64,000 nucleotides of DNA from an uncultured Paracoccaceae bacterium (GCA_947492475.1 CANLNM010000001.1:310001-374000), one strand, 5' to 3'; counted from the first letter of the stretch, positions 43,967 through 53,480 are shown. Made by a program: numbers and translations. The notes: a model not told the origin generated them from the sequence alone.

Positions 43967-45082
43967 TTATTCCGACGAAGCGGCCTCAATCAGGGCCGCT
44001 TTTTTCTCGACCTCTTCGATGATGTGTTCCACCATCTGATCGTTGGACATTTTGTGGCTGGCTTTGCCTGCCAGATAGACCATCCCGTGCCCGGCCCCGC
44101 CACCGGTAAAGCCAACATCGGTCATCAATGCTTCGCCCGGACCATTGACCACGCAGCCGATGATCGACAGCGACATTGGCGTTTTGATATGTTCCAAACG
44201 CTGTTCCAAGGTTTCCACAGTTTTGATCACATCAAACCCCTGCCGAGCACAGCTGGGGCAAGAAATGATATTCACACCTCGATGCCGCAATCCCAGGCTT
44301 TTGAGCATTTCAAAGCCGACTTTGACCTCTTCGACGGGATCAGCAGAGAGGCTCACGCGGATTGTATCGCCAATCCCGGCCCATAACAGATTGCCCATGC
44401 CAATCGCGGATTTGATTGTGCCGGATGTTAGTCCCCCCGCCTCGGTGATCCCCAGATGGATCGGCGCATCGGTGGCTTCGGCCAGTTTTTGATAGGCCGC
44501 GGTCGCCATAAAGATATCAGATGCTTTGACGCTGATCTTAAATTCATGAAAGTCATGGTCCTGAAGGATTTTGATATGGTCCATCCCGCTTTCGACCATC
44601 GCATCCGGGGTCGGTTCGCCATATTTATCCAGCAGATGTTTTTCCAATGATCCGGCATTGACGCCAATTCGGATGGAACATCCATGATCGCGCGCGGCAT
44701 TGATGACGTCTTTGACCCGTTCGGGGCTGCCAATATTGCCGGGATTGATCCGCAAACAGGCCGCGCCTGCCTGCGCCGCTTCGATCCCACGTTTATAGTG
44801 AAAATGGATATCCGCGACGATCGGAACGGGGCTGGCTTTGACAATGTCCTTAAGGGCGGTGGACGATTCCACATCCGGCACAGACACACGGACAATATCC
44901 GCGCCCACATCCGCGGCCGCCTGAACCTGTGCAACCGTAGCGGCCACATCGGTGGTCAAAGTGTTGGTCATCGTCTGAACCGAAATCGGGGCATCCCCCC
45001 CAACTGGCACATTCCCCACCATGATCTGGCGGCTTTCACGGCGATAAATATTGCGCCACGGACGAATTGAGTTCAACGACAT
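43967..45082 (-). CDS. ispG: 4-hydroxy-3-methylbut-2-en-1-yl diphosphate synthase (IspG)
   Basis: A 371-residue iron-sulfur enzyme of the non-mevalonate isoprenoid pathway, converting MEcPP to HMBPP. It has the TIM-barrel start with [29 protein letters not shown], and the cluster cysteines in ISCPSCARQ and [13 protein letters not shown] start at [17 protein letters not shown] (45082); the reading from 45148 adds a cysteine-rich stretch not typical of the family. It follows the RodZ-like gene on the same strand with about 96 bases between. Confidence 0.95.
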   Translation of the reverse strand: MSLNSIRPWRNIYRRESRQIMVGNVPVGGDAPISVQTMTNTLTTDVAATVAQVQAAADVGADIVRVSVPDVESSTALKDIVKASPVPIVADIHFHYKRGIEAAQAGAACLRINPGNIGSPERVKDVINAARDHGCSIRIGVNAGSLEKHLLDKYGEPTPDAMVESGMDHIKILQDHDFHEFKISVKASDIFMATAAYQKLAEATDAPIHLGITEAGGLTSGTIKSAIGMGNLLWAGIGDTIRVSLSADPVEEVKVGFEMLKSLGLRHRGVNIISCPSCARQGFDVIKTVETLEQRLEHIKTPMSLSIIGCVVNGPGEALMTDVGFTGGGAGHGMVYLAGKASHKMSNDQMVEHIIEEVEKKAALIEAASSE

Positions 45083-45178
45083 CAGGCAACCCTTTGCGAT
45101 CTGCGATACGCAACATCTAGGCCGATTAAGCCCGAGGAACAACGACACATTTTTAGGATTTATTGTGCAAATGCGCGC

Positions 45179-46402
45179 TTATTGCGCCAGTTGCAATTCC
45201 GCCGTGCGCACGGCCTCTTGTAATTCGCGATCCGCCGCAATATCCGCCGCCGCGTAATTCTGCGTGACGTTATCCGCAGACAAAGCCACGTTCGACGACA
45301 CCTGCCCCCGCGGGCCAACCGGGCCATAAGCCGCGCCATTTACGGCAAAAAACACCGCGCCAGATTCGCCGATCCGCAAGGTTGCCGGGTCTTCTGTTTT
45401 GGGGACGATATAGGTGTCACCGGCATTCATTGTTGCCTCAAAGATCACCGCACCATCGGCCGCACGGACCCGGACCCAAGCCGGACGCACAGCAATCAAT
45501 GCGACTTCTGGGGCGGGTCCTTCGGTGACGATGACGCTGTTCAGATCTGCCGTCGGCGCTTCGTTGATGGCCAACGCGACGGCATCGTTTACCGCATCCG
45601 TTACAGGATGTTCATCCGACAGAACCCCGAGCGATCCAGGGTGCAAACTGGCGATTGGCGCATCACGAGCCACCATAACCGGCGTGTCCAAAGCCTGTGG
45701 ACGATATAACCGATCCAATGCCTCTGAGGATGGGGCAGTGAACGTATTGGCAACTTGGTCCGGGGACGCAGATTGTGGGGTCAGCCCCCCACCGGCCAGC
45801 GGATCAACATGCAACTCAGACACAACAGTTGGGGTCTGTTCAACCGGGGCAAATTGCACACGCTGCACCTCTTGCAACACGGAATAGCCGCCGTAGCCCA
45901 GCCCACCGATCAAAGCCACCAGAACCAGCACCGAACCAATGGCCCGGGGTTCAATATTGGCCATAAACGCATCCCCGGCCGGTACAAACGGTGTCGCCGG
46001 TGAGGAAAAAATGTCATTGCCTTTGGATTGGTTCAGCCGATCGTCACGTGAAGGTTTCGCGCTGGATGCTTCGGCGGACATACCATGTGCCGTTGCAAAT
46101 CCGCTTTCGGCGCAAAAGGTATCAAATGCCCAATCAGGATCCATATTCAGATAGCGCGCATAAGACCGCACATAACCGGCAATAAATCCGGGTGTGTCAA
46201 AAGCAGTGGGATCGCAATTCTCAATCGCGGCGACATAGGCCGCCTTGATTTTCAGTTCGCGTTGAACATCCAACAGGGATTTGCCCATTGTCGCACGTTC
46301 ACCACGTAGCGTATCGCCCAAACGCAATTCGAACGCATCGAACCCCGTCTGAGGTTCAGCGTCTTGAACCGGTTTGTCGCGCCAAAAGCTTCGACCGATC
46401 AT
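45179..46402 (-). CDS. RodZ-like helix-turn-helix membrane protein (DUF4115)
   Basis: A 407-residue protein with an N-terminal HTH_25 domain (about 25-95; LGDTLRGERATMGKSLLDVQ), a linker, one transmembrane helix (about 155-178) and a periplasmic DUF4115 domain near the C-terminus (PAWVRVRAADGAVIFEATMN). The layout is that of RodZ, which links MreB to the wall machinery and sets rod shape. The periplasmic linker is long and Pro/Thr/Asp-rich. The gene order with ispG downstream is usual in Proteobacteria and supports the assignment. Confidence 0.87.
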   Translation of the reverse strand: MIGRSFWRDKPVQDAEPQTGFDAFELRLGDTLRGERATMGKSLLDVQRELKIKAAYVAAIENCDPTAFDTPGFIAGYVRSYARYLNMDPDWAFDTFCAESGFATAHGMSAEASSAKPSRDDRLNQSKGNDIFSSPATPFVPAGDAFMANIEPRAIGSVLVLVALIGGLGYGGYSVLQEVQRVQFAPVEQTPTVVSELHVDPLAGGGLTPQSASPDQVANTFTAPSSEALDRLYRPQALDTPVMVARDAPIASLHPGSLGVLSDEHPVTDAVNDAVALAINEAPTADLNSVIVTEGPAPEVALIAVRPAWVRVRAADGAVIFEATMNAGDTYIVPKTEDPATLRIGESGAVFFAVNGAAYGPVGPRGQVSSNVALSADNVTQNYAAADIAADRELQEAVRTAELQLAQ

Positions 46403-46515
46403 GACAATGTCCCGTTTGCTCTTTGCCCCGAACATAGCCCAATCGATTCGTGATTTTGGCTATGGATGAATCTTAAATATCACAGGATCTTGTATCGTGC
46501 ATCATTAGAACCGGG

Positions 46516-47739
46516 TTAACCGGCCAATTCGGCACGATTCAGCGCACAATGGGACCACAACGCGTCCAAGGCAGTGATCAATGCATCCATTTCACGCGGA
46601 CCGTGCACAGGCGACGGGGTAAACCGTAGACGTTCAGTGCCGCGTGGAACGGTCGGGAAATTGATCGGCTGCACGTATATTCCGTGATCTTCCAACAGCA
46701 TATCAGACAGTTTTTTGGTGTGAACCGGATCGCCCACAATCAGCGGAACGATGTGGCTGCCATGGTCAATAATCGGCAATCCCAGCCCTTTGAGACGGGT
46801 TTTCAAGATTTTTGCCTGCGTTTGATGGGTTTCACGCAAGGCAGAATCAGTTTTCAGATGTGCAACTGACGCTGCCGCCCCAGCCGCCACGGCAGGGGGC
46901 AAAGAGGTGGTGAAAATGAAGCCCGGCGCATAGGACCGGATCGCGTCACACAATTTGGCAGAGGCTGCGATATAGCCGCCCATCACGCCAAAGGCCTTGG
47001 CCAATGTGCCGTTGATGATGTCCAAACGATGCATCAGGCGATCCCGTTCAGCAACACCTGCACCACGTGGCCCATACATGCCCACGGCGTGGACTTCGTC
47101 GATATAGGTCAGCGCGCCAAATTCATCGGCCAGATCGCAAATTTCTTCGATCGGGCCAAAGTCACCATCCATTGAATAGACGGATTCAAACGCAATCAGC
47201 TTGGGGGCTTTGGGATCATCTGCGGCCATCAATTCACGCAGATGCGCCACATCGTTATGCCGGAAAATACGTTTGGAGCCCCCATTGCGGCGCACCCCTT
47301 CGATCATGGATGCATGGTTCAGCGCATCCGAATAAATAATCAACCCTGGGAACAACTTAGGCAGCGTACTTAATGTGGCATCATTGGCAATATAGGCGCT
47401 GGTAAACAGCAGCGCGGCCTCTTTGCCATGCAGGTCAGCCAGCTCTGCTTCGAGCTGTTTGTGATAAACAGTTGTGCCGGAAATATTGCGTGTTCCGCCC
47501 GATCCCGCACCCGCGGCATCAACGGCTTCGTGCATGGCGTTTAGAACAACCGGATGTTGCCCCATGCCCAGATAATCATTGCCGCACCACACGGTGACGG
47601 GTTTTTCCGTGCCGTCCTCACGACGCCAAGTCGCATGAGGGAAATGACCGCGCTGACGCTCGATGTCGATAAAAGTCCGGTACCGGCCTTCCTCGTGAAG
47701 CCGACCAAGCGCTTCATCCAGCTTTGCATTATAGTCCAC
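46516..47739 (-). CDS. hemA: 5-aminolevulinate synthase
   Basis: A 407-residue ALA synthase, condensing glycine with succinyl-CoA, the first step of haem synthesis in alphaproteobacteria (C4 pathway). It matches the Rhodobacter enzyme closely in length and sequence: [66 protein letters not shown] and the PLP lysine in [13 protein letters not shown]. The start is a GTG at 47739 with AAGGGA upstream; longer readings are not family-like. A perfect FNR box lies 183 bases upstream, consistent with oxygen control known for hemA in Rhodobacter. Confidence 0.97.
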   Translation of the reverse strand: MDYNAKLDEALGRLHEEGRYRTFIDIERQRGHFPHATWRREDGTEKPVTVWCGNDYLGMGQHPVVLNAMHEAVDAAGAGSGGTRNISGTTVYHKQLEAELADLHGKEAALLFTSAYIANDATLSTLPKLFPGLIIYSDALNHASMIEGVRRNGGSKRIFRHNDVAHLRELMAADDPKAPKLIAFESVYSMDGDFGPIEEICDLADEFGALTYIDEVHAVGMYGPRGAGVAERDRLMHRLDIINGTLAKAFGVMGGYIAASAKLCDAIRSYAPGFIFTTSLPPAVAAGAAASVAHLKTDSALRETHQTQAKILKTRLKGLGLPIIDHGSHIVPLIVGDPVHTKKLSDMLLEDHGIYVQPINFPTVPRGTERLRFTPSPVHGPREMDALITALDALWSHCALNRAELAG

Positions 47740-47921
47740 GGATCTTCCCTTCTCTTGTCGGCACGCCCGTTTTTCGTCTGGTTCATTTCCATCCAATTTA
47801 CATTCAGCGTTATGAATGCGGACCGGGCGCAAATTTCGGACGACAGGCTTATACATGTGCAGGCACTTTTCTATCAGTCAATACGACACTGGACAACTCT
47901 CATCCGATGCCTAAGGTCGCC

Positions 47922-47935
47922 TTGATTTGGATCAA
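47922..47935. promoter_or_regulatory. FNR/FnrL box between hemA and the M20 peptidase gene
   Basis: TTGAT-TTGG-ATCAA matches the FNR consensus TTGATN4ATCAA perfectly. It lies 183 bases upstream of the hemA start, where an FnrL site is known in Rhodobacter. It also partly overlaps the ribosome site of the M20 gene, so it could act as a roadblock on that side. Confidence 0.75.
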
Positions 47936-47945
47936 GGAGAAATGA

Positions 47946-49334
47946 ATGTCACTGGAAAAAGTGCTGGCGCGGATTGACGAAACAATTGACGACGCAACCG
48001 ATAGGCTATTGGATTTTCTACGAATTCAGTCAATTTCGACCGATCCCGCATACAAAGATGACTGTGATCAAGCCGCCGATTGGCTGGTGGCAGAATTAAC
48101 CAATCTTGGTTTTGACGCGTCCAAACGTCCCACCACAGGTCATCCTATGGTGGTCGCACATTCCGATCATGACGCCGATACGAAACCAAATCTATTGTTT
48201 TACGGTCATTATGACGTGCAACCCGTCGATCCGTTGGAATTGTGGGACAGCCCCCCATTTGAACCGATCATTACTGATTCCCCCCACGGGAAAATCATTC
48301 AGGGCCGCGGATCATCCGATGACAAAGGCCAGTTGATGACATTTGTCGAAGCCTGCCGCGCCTGGAAACATGTCACCGGCACCCTGCCCACCAAAGTTAC
48401 GTTTTTCTTTGAAGGCGAAGAAGAAAGCGGGTCACCGTCCCTGATTCCATTCCTGAACGAAAACAAAGCTGAGCTAAGCTGTGACATCGCGCTGATTTGT
48501 GACACTGGTATGGTCAGCCGGGGCGTGCCATCGATCACCACCCAGCTGCGCGGCATGCTCAAAGAAGAATTCACCCTGCACGGGCCGAAAATGGATCTCC
48601 ATTCGGGACTGTATGGTGGTCCTGCCCTGAACCCGCTGCGCGAAATGTCCCGCATCATTGCCTCACTTTATGACGAAGAAACCGGCGCTGTGACCGTGCC
48701 CGGGTTTTATGATGGGGTCAGCGAAACCTCTGACGAGATAAAACAACTTTGGGCGGGCTGCGGGTTCGACGAAGCGGCCTATCTGGGCAATGCCGGCTTA
48801 ACCCAGCCTCATGGCGAAAAGGATCGCACGACGTTGGAACAGGTCTGGTCGCGCCCAACCTTGGAAATTAACGGTCTGTGGGGCGGATATAACGGTGCAG
48901 GGTCCAAAACCGTCATCCCAGCCGAGGCCCATTGCAAAATCACTTGCCGTTTGGTGGGCGACATGGACCCGGATGCGCTGCAAAAATCGTTGCGCGCCCA
49001 TATCACGGCACAGCTAAAACCAGACTGCACCATCGAATGGGACAGTGACAAAGAAGGGTCGCGCGGGTCCGTCATGGACGTCACACAGGCTGAATTTGTT
49101 GCGGCACGTCAGGCCCTTAGCGACGAATGGGACCGCGAAGCCGTGTTCATCGGCACCGGGGGATCGATCCCTATCGCAGGGTTCTTTAAATCCATTCTGG
49201 ACATGGAAAGCATGATGATCGGCTTTGGTCATGACGACGATCGCATCCATTCTCCGAACGAAAAATACGACATGGAAAGCTTCCACAAAGGCATTCGGTC
49301 ATGGGCACGGGTGTTACAATCCTTGGCTAAATAA
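47946..49334 (+). CDS. M20 family metallo-dipeptidase
   Basis: A 462-residue di-zinc peptidase of the M20 family, dipeptidase/ArgE type. Metal-binding and catalytic segments are YGHYDVQPVDPLELWDSPPF (His, Asp), RGSSDDKGQ (bridging Asp), EGEEESGSPS (general base Glu plus ligand) and DTGM; the dimerisation lid follows. The last ligand region is near GFGHDDDRIHSPNE. Soluble and cytoplasmic. The ribosome site AAGGAGA overlaps the end of the FNR box. A clean terminator follows, so it is monocistronic. Confidence 0.93.
   Translation: MSLEKVLARIDETIDDATDRLLDFLRIQSISTDPAYKDDCDQAADWLVAELTNLGFDASKRPTTGHPMVVAHSDHDADTKPNLLFYGHYDVQPVDPLELWDSPPFEPIITDSPHGKIIQGRGSSDDKGQLMTFVEACRAWKHVTGTLPTKVTFFFEGEEESGSPSLIPFLNENKAELSCDIALICDTGMVSRGVPSITTQLRGMLKEEFTLHGPKMDLHSGLYGGPALNPLREMSRIIASLYDEETGAVTVPGFYDGVSETSDEIKQLWAGCGFDEAAYLGNAGLTQPHGEKDRTTLEQVWSRPTLEINGLWGGYNGAGSKTVIPAEAHCKITCRLVGDMDPDALQKSLRAHITAQLKPDCTIEWDSDKEGSRGSVMDVTQAEFVAARQALSDEWDREAVFIGTGGSIPIAGFFKSILDMESMMIGFGHDDDRIHSPNEKYDMESFHKGIRSWARVLQSLAK
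48599..48616. repeat. Near copy of CCATAC-N6-GTATGG inside the M20 gene
   Basis: CCATTC-GGGACT-GTATGG, one mismatch. It encodes LHSGLYGG, a conserved M20 segment, so coding constraint may account for it. Confidence 0.3.
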
Positions 49335-49342
49335 CATCCCAG

Positions 49343-49372
49343 AACGCTCGGTTCATTGACCGGGCGTTTTTT
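49343..49372 (+). terminator. Terminator after the M20 peptidase gene
   Basis: AACGCTCGGT-TCATTG-ACCGGGCGTT (one G-T pair) followed by TTTT, 8 bases after the stop. Confidence 0.85.
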
Positions 49373-49389
49373 CAGCGATTGGATCAATC

Positions 49390-50715
49390 ATGGTTATACG
49401 ACAATTTTTACGCTGGGCACTTCGGGGGGCTCTGTTATTTTTCGCCGCATTTGCAGTGACTTGGCCATTCTTTGGCCCGGATCGCAACATGCGCGGCATT
49501 TGGATGACCCAGGGCTATGGCTACATTTTAGATATCGGGCGTTTCCAAATTGACCTTTATCAACACAGCGATGCGCATTGCCTGATCGAAGGCAAAGTTC
49601 CGGCCCATTCGGTCATGATGTCCGTTTTGGCGGGCTACCGATTTGAGGCGTCACAGACCGAATTAGTCGCCCGCGTCGAGGGGGCCGTTAACCCAATTCG
49701 CGCGGATCGAATTGACGCTCTGCCCCCGCTATGCGCAGAGGGTACAACCCCAATTCCGGGTTCTAGCTTTGCCAATTATCACGCCTTCTGGACCATTTTT
49801 GATCAACATTATCCGTTTTTTGCGCTTCACAATGTAGATTGGAACGACCGACAGGCCCAATTGGCCCCGTCTGATCAGGAAACCCTTACCAATGACGCGC
49901 TCTGGGATCGGATGGTCCAATCCATCGAAGGGCTGGATGACGGGCATACCTATATTTATCGCCCCGATGCCGGGATTGGTTACAGCCCCGCCAATGACGT
50001 TCCCTGGGAAGAAGACCTGCCCGCATTCCGTGATCTGCAAATTGCGCGTGGATTGACTGACATCCCCAATACAGGCCTGTCATTTACGATTCTGGACGGC
50101 AATATTGGCTATGTTTTGCTGCGCCACATGGAAACCAAATCAAACATTCTGAACACCAGCACCGGCGTTGCAAACAGCGGCTTTGGCCAGATCGCAGAAG
50201 CCCTGCAAGGCACCAACGCGATCATCTTGGACAATCGGTTTAATCCGGGTGGTTCTGATGATATTTCCATGGCTTACGCGGCTTTTTTTGCCGATGACAC
50301 GGAACGCCTCGCCTTTAGCAAACGCACGCGCATGTCAGGCGGGTATAGCGAACCCACCGAAATAATTTTGCGCCGCAATACCGACACTGAAATCCATTTG
50401 GATCAGCCCGTTTATCTACTGAATTCCGAATTCACCGCCAGCGCTGCTGAAATTTTCACGATGGCCATTCAGGATTTGCCAAATGTCACCATTTTGGGGG
50501 AACCGACAGCCGGACACTTGTCGGATATTTTGGAAATGCGCCTGCCAAATGGATGGATCGTGGGTCTGTCGCATCAGATTTATTTGGATGGGCATAATGT
50601 AGGTTACGAAGGGTTGGGCGTGCCCCCTGATCAGGCGATTGCCATGCCCACTGACGCCCTACGCAACGGTATGGACCCAATGATCGACGATCTTTTGGCC
50701 GAACTGCGCCCATAG
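49390..50715 (+). CDS. Exported S41-family peptidase
   Basis: A 441-residue protein with an N-terminal signal or anchor (about 8-27, WALRGALLFFAAFAVTWPFF) and a C-terminal S41 (tail-specific protease) domain. Recognisable parts are the helical cap with FWTIFDQHYPFF, IGYVLLRHM, the oxyanion region RFNPGGSDDIS and the nucleophile serine in NSEFTASAAEIFTMA. No PDZ domain is obvious between cap and catalytic core. The substrate is unknown. The terminator before it indicates its own promoter. Confidence 0.85.
   Translation: MVIRQFLRWALRGALLFFAAFAVTWPFFGPDRNMRGIWMTQGYGYILDIGRFQIDLYQHSDAHCLIEGKVPAHSVMMSVLAGYRFEASQTELVARVEGAVNPIRADRIDALPPLCAEGTTPIPGSSFANYHAFWTIFDQHYPFFALHNVDWNDRQAQLAPSDQETLTNDALWDRMVQSIEGLDDGHTYIYRPDAGIGYSPANDVPWEEDLPAFRDLQIARGLTDIPNTGLSFTILDGNIGYVLLRHMETKSNILNTSTGVANSGFGQIAEALQGTNAIILDNRFNPGGSDDISMAYAAFFADDTERLAFSKRTRMSGGYSEPTEIILRRNTDTEIHLDQPVYLLNSEFTASAAEIFTMAIQDLPNVTILGEPTAGHLSDILEMRLPNGWIVGLSHQIYLDGHNVGYEGLGVPPDQAIAMPTDALRNGMDPMIDDLLAELRP
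50657..50674. repeat. Near copy of CCATAC-N6-GTATGG inside the S41 gene
   Basis: CCCTAC-GCAACG-GTATGG, one mismatch, in the last 60 bases of the S41 gene (DALRNGMDP), where the protein is not strongly constrained. Confidence 0.35.
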
Positions 50716-50832
50716 AACATGGCGGTGGCTGGGAAATGATCAAAACCTCTCAGCCGCCGCATCCCTGCCTCTATTCCGCCGCTTTCAACGTTAACCATGT
50801 TGTAACAACTCAGGTGATCAAAAGAGGCAGAG

Positions 50833-51294
50833 ATGAGCGTCAAAGTCCAATCCACATTTAATGATCGGATCAAACGGATCAGCCGCAATCCGCATGCCCA
50901 GCCAGAAGATTTGGTTCAAATTGCAAAGCAAGCAAAGCGCCCCTTGAAAGTGAGCAAACGCTCTGGAAAAATCAAACCTATCAAACACTTATTTCAAGGT
51001 GCAATGTGGATGGCACCCGCCGCCTGCGCCCTAAAATTCAAATCTGAAATATTGTCACAGGCCCTAAAATTCGAAGAGGTTCAACCGTTTGAGGCGCAGA
51101 TTACGCTTGCGCATACCGGTGTTGTCGCTGCCTTTTTGATCGGCTTTGCATTTACCCTGCGAAAATCAGGAACCGGGTTTTGGTTTGTGGTATTTGGTGC
51201 CATCGCAGCGATCCTAGCCACATTGGGACCTGAGGATGTCATGACCCGAGGCCAGGCGTTTTTGGACTATTTGCTAGCTTCAGAGGACGCCTAG
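50833..51294 (+). CDS. Unknown protein with basic N-terminus and two membrane helices
   Basis: A 153-residue protein of no family I recognise. Residues 1-50 are strongly basic with many Lys/Arg and no hydrophobic stretch. Two transmembrane helices follow (about 92-109, TGVVAAFLIGFAFTLRK, and 114-133, FWFVVFGAIAAILATLG). The C-terminus is short and acidic. The basic cytoplasmic tail could contact nucleic acid or lipid headgroups, which is a guess. GAGGCAGAG precedes the ATG. Upstream lies TTAACCATGTTGTAA, close to a CtrA site (TTAA-N7-TTAA), which might put it under cell-cycle control. Confidence 0.65.
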   Translation: MSVKVQSTFNDRIKRISRNPHAQPEDLVQIAKQAKRPLKVSKRSGKIKPIKHLFQGAMWMAPAACALKFKSEILSQALKFEEVQPFEAQITLAHTGVVAAFLIGFAFTLRKSGTGFWFVVFGAIAAILATLGPEDVMTRGQAFLDYLLASEDA

Positions 51295-51297
51295 TTC

Positions 51298-51315
51298 CCA
51301 TACGCTAACGTATGC
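51298..51315. repeat. Near copy of CCATAC-N6-GTATGG after the 50833 gene
   Basis: CCATAC-GCTAAC-GTATGC, one mismatch, starting 4 bases past the stop codon. Only 64 bases separate it from an exact copy at 51362, the closest pair in the window. Confidence 0.5.
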
Positions 51316-51361
51316 CCCACTTTGTTTGCTAAGAATTACAATAATATCGCTGCCGAACACG

Positions 51362-51379
51362 CCATACGCAATAGTATGG
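51362..51379. repeat. Exact copy of CCATAC-N6-GTATGG before the tRNA-Asp pair
   Basis: CCATAC-GCAATA-GTATGG, extended by one more pair (G..C) on each side. It lies in the spacer between the 50833 gene and the tRNA-Asp genes. Confidence 0.6.
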
Positions 51380-51461
51380 CACGTTTGGCCAAGCACATTG
51401 CCGAACTCAGACATGATAGACATGCGACGTCAAATGCCAAATTCATAATTAGGGATGAAAG

Positions 51462-51538
51462 TGGCGCGGTTGACGGGACTCGAACCCGCGACCCCCGGCG
51501 TGACAGGCCGGTACTCTAACCAACTGAGCTACAACCGC
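51462..51538 (-). tRNA. tRNA-Asp (GTC), copy 1
   Basis: On the minus strand a 77-base tRNA: acceptor GCGGTTG/CAACCGC, D-arm GCTCAGTTGGTTAGAG, anticodon loop CTGTCAC with GTC, T-arm GGGTTCGAGTC, discriminator G and encoded CCA. Copy 2 lies upstream, identical over the full length. Confidence 0.96.
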
Positions 51539-51590
51539 GCATATGTCTTTCGACGTGGTTCCGTTAACCCGGAACCGGGGCTGACAGTGA

Positions 51591-51667
51591 TGGCGCGGTT
51601 GACGGGACTCGAACCCGCGACCCCCGGCGTGACAGGCCGGTACTCTAACCAACTGAGCTACAACCGC
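51591..51667 (-). tRNA. tRNA-Asp (GTC), copy 2
   Basis: Identical in sequence to copy 1, 52 bases upstream of it on the minus strand, with CCA encoded. The tandem pair is probably one transcript. Short protein-like frames over both copies are artefacts of the tRNA sequence. Confidence 0.96.
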
Positions 51668-51784
51668 CCACTGTCCGCTCTAATTTCATTCAAAGCGTGA
51701 GGGAGCTTCTATGGCCACGCCCCGGTGCCGTCAAGCGCCTTTGAACGAAAAAACATTCTTTTCTGTCGCAACTTAATTGAACGC

Positions 51785-52363
51785 TTAGTGAATGGTTTCC
51801 ACACCGTCTTTTATCTCGATAACGCGGCCCTGCGGATGATCCAGCGCCGCAATTTGATCGCGGTTCAATCCCATAAGGTGCCCACGCAGAACAGAAATTG
51901 TGATCCCGTGGGAAATTACGATGCTTGGTTTGCTTAACTCCGTTAGGAAATCGGCAGTACGGGCCTGCAGCTCCGCTTCGCTTTCGCCATTTGGCGCCAT
52001 CAGGAATCGATCATAAACACTGATCTCACCAGAAAAAATTTCGGGGTTTTCGGCAACAACGTCGTCGCGTTGGCGCCCTTCCCAATCGCCGACACCAACC
52101 TCCATGATCCGTGGGTCATGGCGCACGGGCCACACCTGCCCGCGTAGCACCAAATTGGCCGTTTCAACCGCACGTCCCAACGGACTGCAGATCACTTCTG
52201 TCTCACTGCTGATGTGCAGCCGGGACAGGATTTCCCCCTGTCTCTTGGCTTGGACCCGCCCCAAATCCGTCAGATCAGAGTTCAACTGCCCCTGCATACG
52301 GCCGTCTGCGTTCCAGACAGTCTGGCCGTGTCGCAACAAATAAATCGGTGGAAAATCTGGCAT
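51785..52363 (-). CDS. Histidine phosphatase family protein, copy 1
   Basis: A 192-residue phosphoglycerate-mutase-like histidine phosphatase. The phospho-histidine motif is LLRHGQTVWNADGRMQGQLN; the second arginine and glutamate regions (SPLGRAVETANL; GVGDWEGRQ) and the C-terminal histidine in IVISHGITISVLRG complete the active site. The substrate is unknown; CobC-like or PhoE-like enzymes look similar. I start at MPDFPPIYLLRHG (52363). A paralog lies 1.1 kb further right on the same strand, beyond an unknown gene and tRNA-Val. Confidence 0.9.
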   Translation of the reverse strand: MPDFPPIYLLRHGQTVWNADGRMQGQLNSDLTDLGRVQAKRQGEILSRLHISSETEVICSPLGRAVETANLVLRGQVWPVRHDPRIMEVGVGDWEGRQRDDVVAENPEIFSGEISVYDRFLMAPNGESEAELQARTADFLTELSKPSIVISHGITISVLRGHLMGLNRDQIAALDHPQGRVIEIKDGVETIH

Positions 52364-52559
52364 TTCACGCAAACCTTTAATGTCTTCCCTTCTTCTTTGG
52401 CAGGCAAACAATCCGCGTTCAACAGCTTTGTCTGATCGTGTTTATATGCACGTCTTTGTAACATGTTTTTGTTTCGCGTTTGCCGTGAAACCTGAGGAAT
52501 ACATGACCTGACAAAAGAGGTTTGATTTGCTTTAATCCTCCCATTCAAAGGAGTTATTT

Positions 52560-53240
52560 ATGGAAATCTGGTTCGTTCTCGTATTGATCGCTGCAAGTGG
52601 TATTGGATCAGGTTTGATCTATCTGGCCACCAAAAACAAAGGCATCAAAATTGAACAATATCAAAACTTTGCCAATGAACAAGGCTGGAAATTCCACCAC
52701 GATAAAAGCCCGACCAATACTGGAAATGTTCAATTTTCCGACCCTGATGAAACCTGGAGCCTTAGTGTTATTTTTACACAAAGTGGCGCGCTGGATGGGA
52801 TGACCAAACGGCGCATTGAATGGCACAGTCCACATGGGGCGCTGGACAGCGGCGAAGCGGTGTTGGGCATGCCCATCCCAGCCCAAAGCGTGGCGATGCT
52901 GCAATCCGGCGGCGCAATTGGTCAGCAAATCTTAAAGACCGCTCTTAAATCGACCTTACACGCGCTGGGGCAATCGCGTTTTGATTTGAAAATAGACGAA
53001 TCCAGTGCTGGTGATCCCGGTGGAATCGTCATGGCGTCACAGAATCAGCATCAAGCGATGGATGCATTGCGCAAAAACCAAACCTTGGCCCAATTTCGCA
53101 CAACCCATAAGCCCGCGACGGTCCCTGTGATTATCCGCAACGAAACTGGGCTAATCTTGCGCCGCCCCGGCTCTGCGACGGATATCAACGATCTAAGTGA
53201 ACTGGTGGCTCTGGGAATGTCATTGCGCGCGGATATTTAA
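52560..53240 (+). CDS. Unknown protein with N-terminal membrane helix
   Basis: A 226-residue protein I do not recognise. One transmembrane helix (about 4-24, WFVLVLIAASGIGSGLIYLA) is followed by a soluble domain with FANEQGWKFHHDKSPTN, a beta-rich middle and RRPGSATDINDLSELVALG near the end. The form suggests a bitopic protein with its domain in the cytoplasm. AAAGGAG precedes the ATG. It stands between two paralogous histidine phosphatase genes on the opposite strand. No function can be given. Confidence 0.65.
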   Translation: MEIWFVLVLIAASGIGSGLIYLATKNKGIKIEQYQNFANEQGWKFHHDKSPTNTGNVQFSDPDETWSLSVIFTQSGALDGMTKRRIEWHSPHGALDSGEAVLGMPIPAQSVAMLQSGGAIGQQILKTALKSTLHALGQSRFDLKIDESSAGDPGGIVMASQNQHQAMDALRKNQTLAQFRTTHKPATVPVIIRNETGLILRRPGSATDINDLSELVALGMSLRADI

Positions 53241-53337
53241 CCTGCGCAGATCACGCCAATGACAGTTTAGAAACAAACGCCACATCCCCGAATAAGGCAG
53301 ATATCTGCCTGATTGTTGGTACATATCTGGGGATGAA

Positions 53338-53413
<76 letters not shown>

Positions 53414-53480
53414 GGTACGCGCTCTCTAACGAATGCTTTGGCGGGCTGCAAGAGGCTCCAATGTCAAAAATGAACTTTTT

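Noticed and set aside
43585-43989. A 134-codon minus-strand frame over the DUF1127 region
   Set aside because: It covers the DUF1127 gene, its TGC-rich repeats and the ispG end; no family resemblance.
51449-51700. Short proteins on both strands over the tRNA-Asp genes
   Set aside because: Their repeated VPACHAGGRGFESRQPRH and LTGLEPATPGVTGRYSNQL stretches are well-known translations of tRNA genes.
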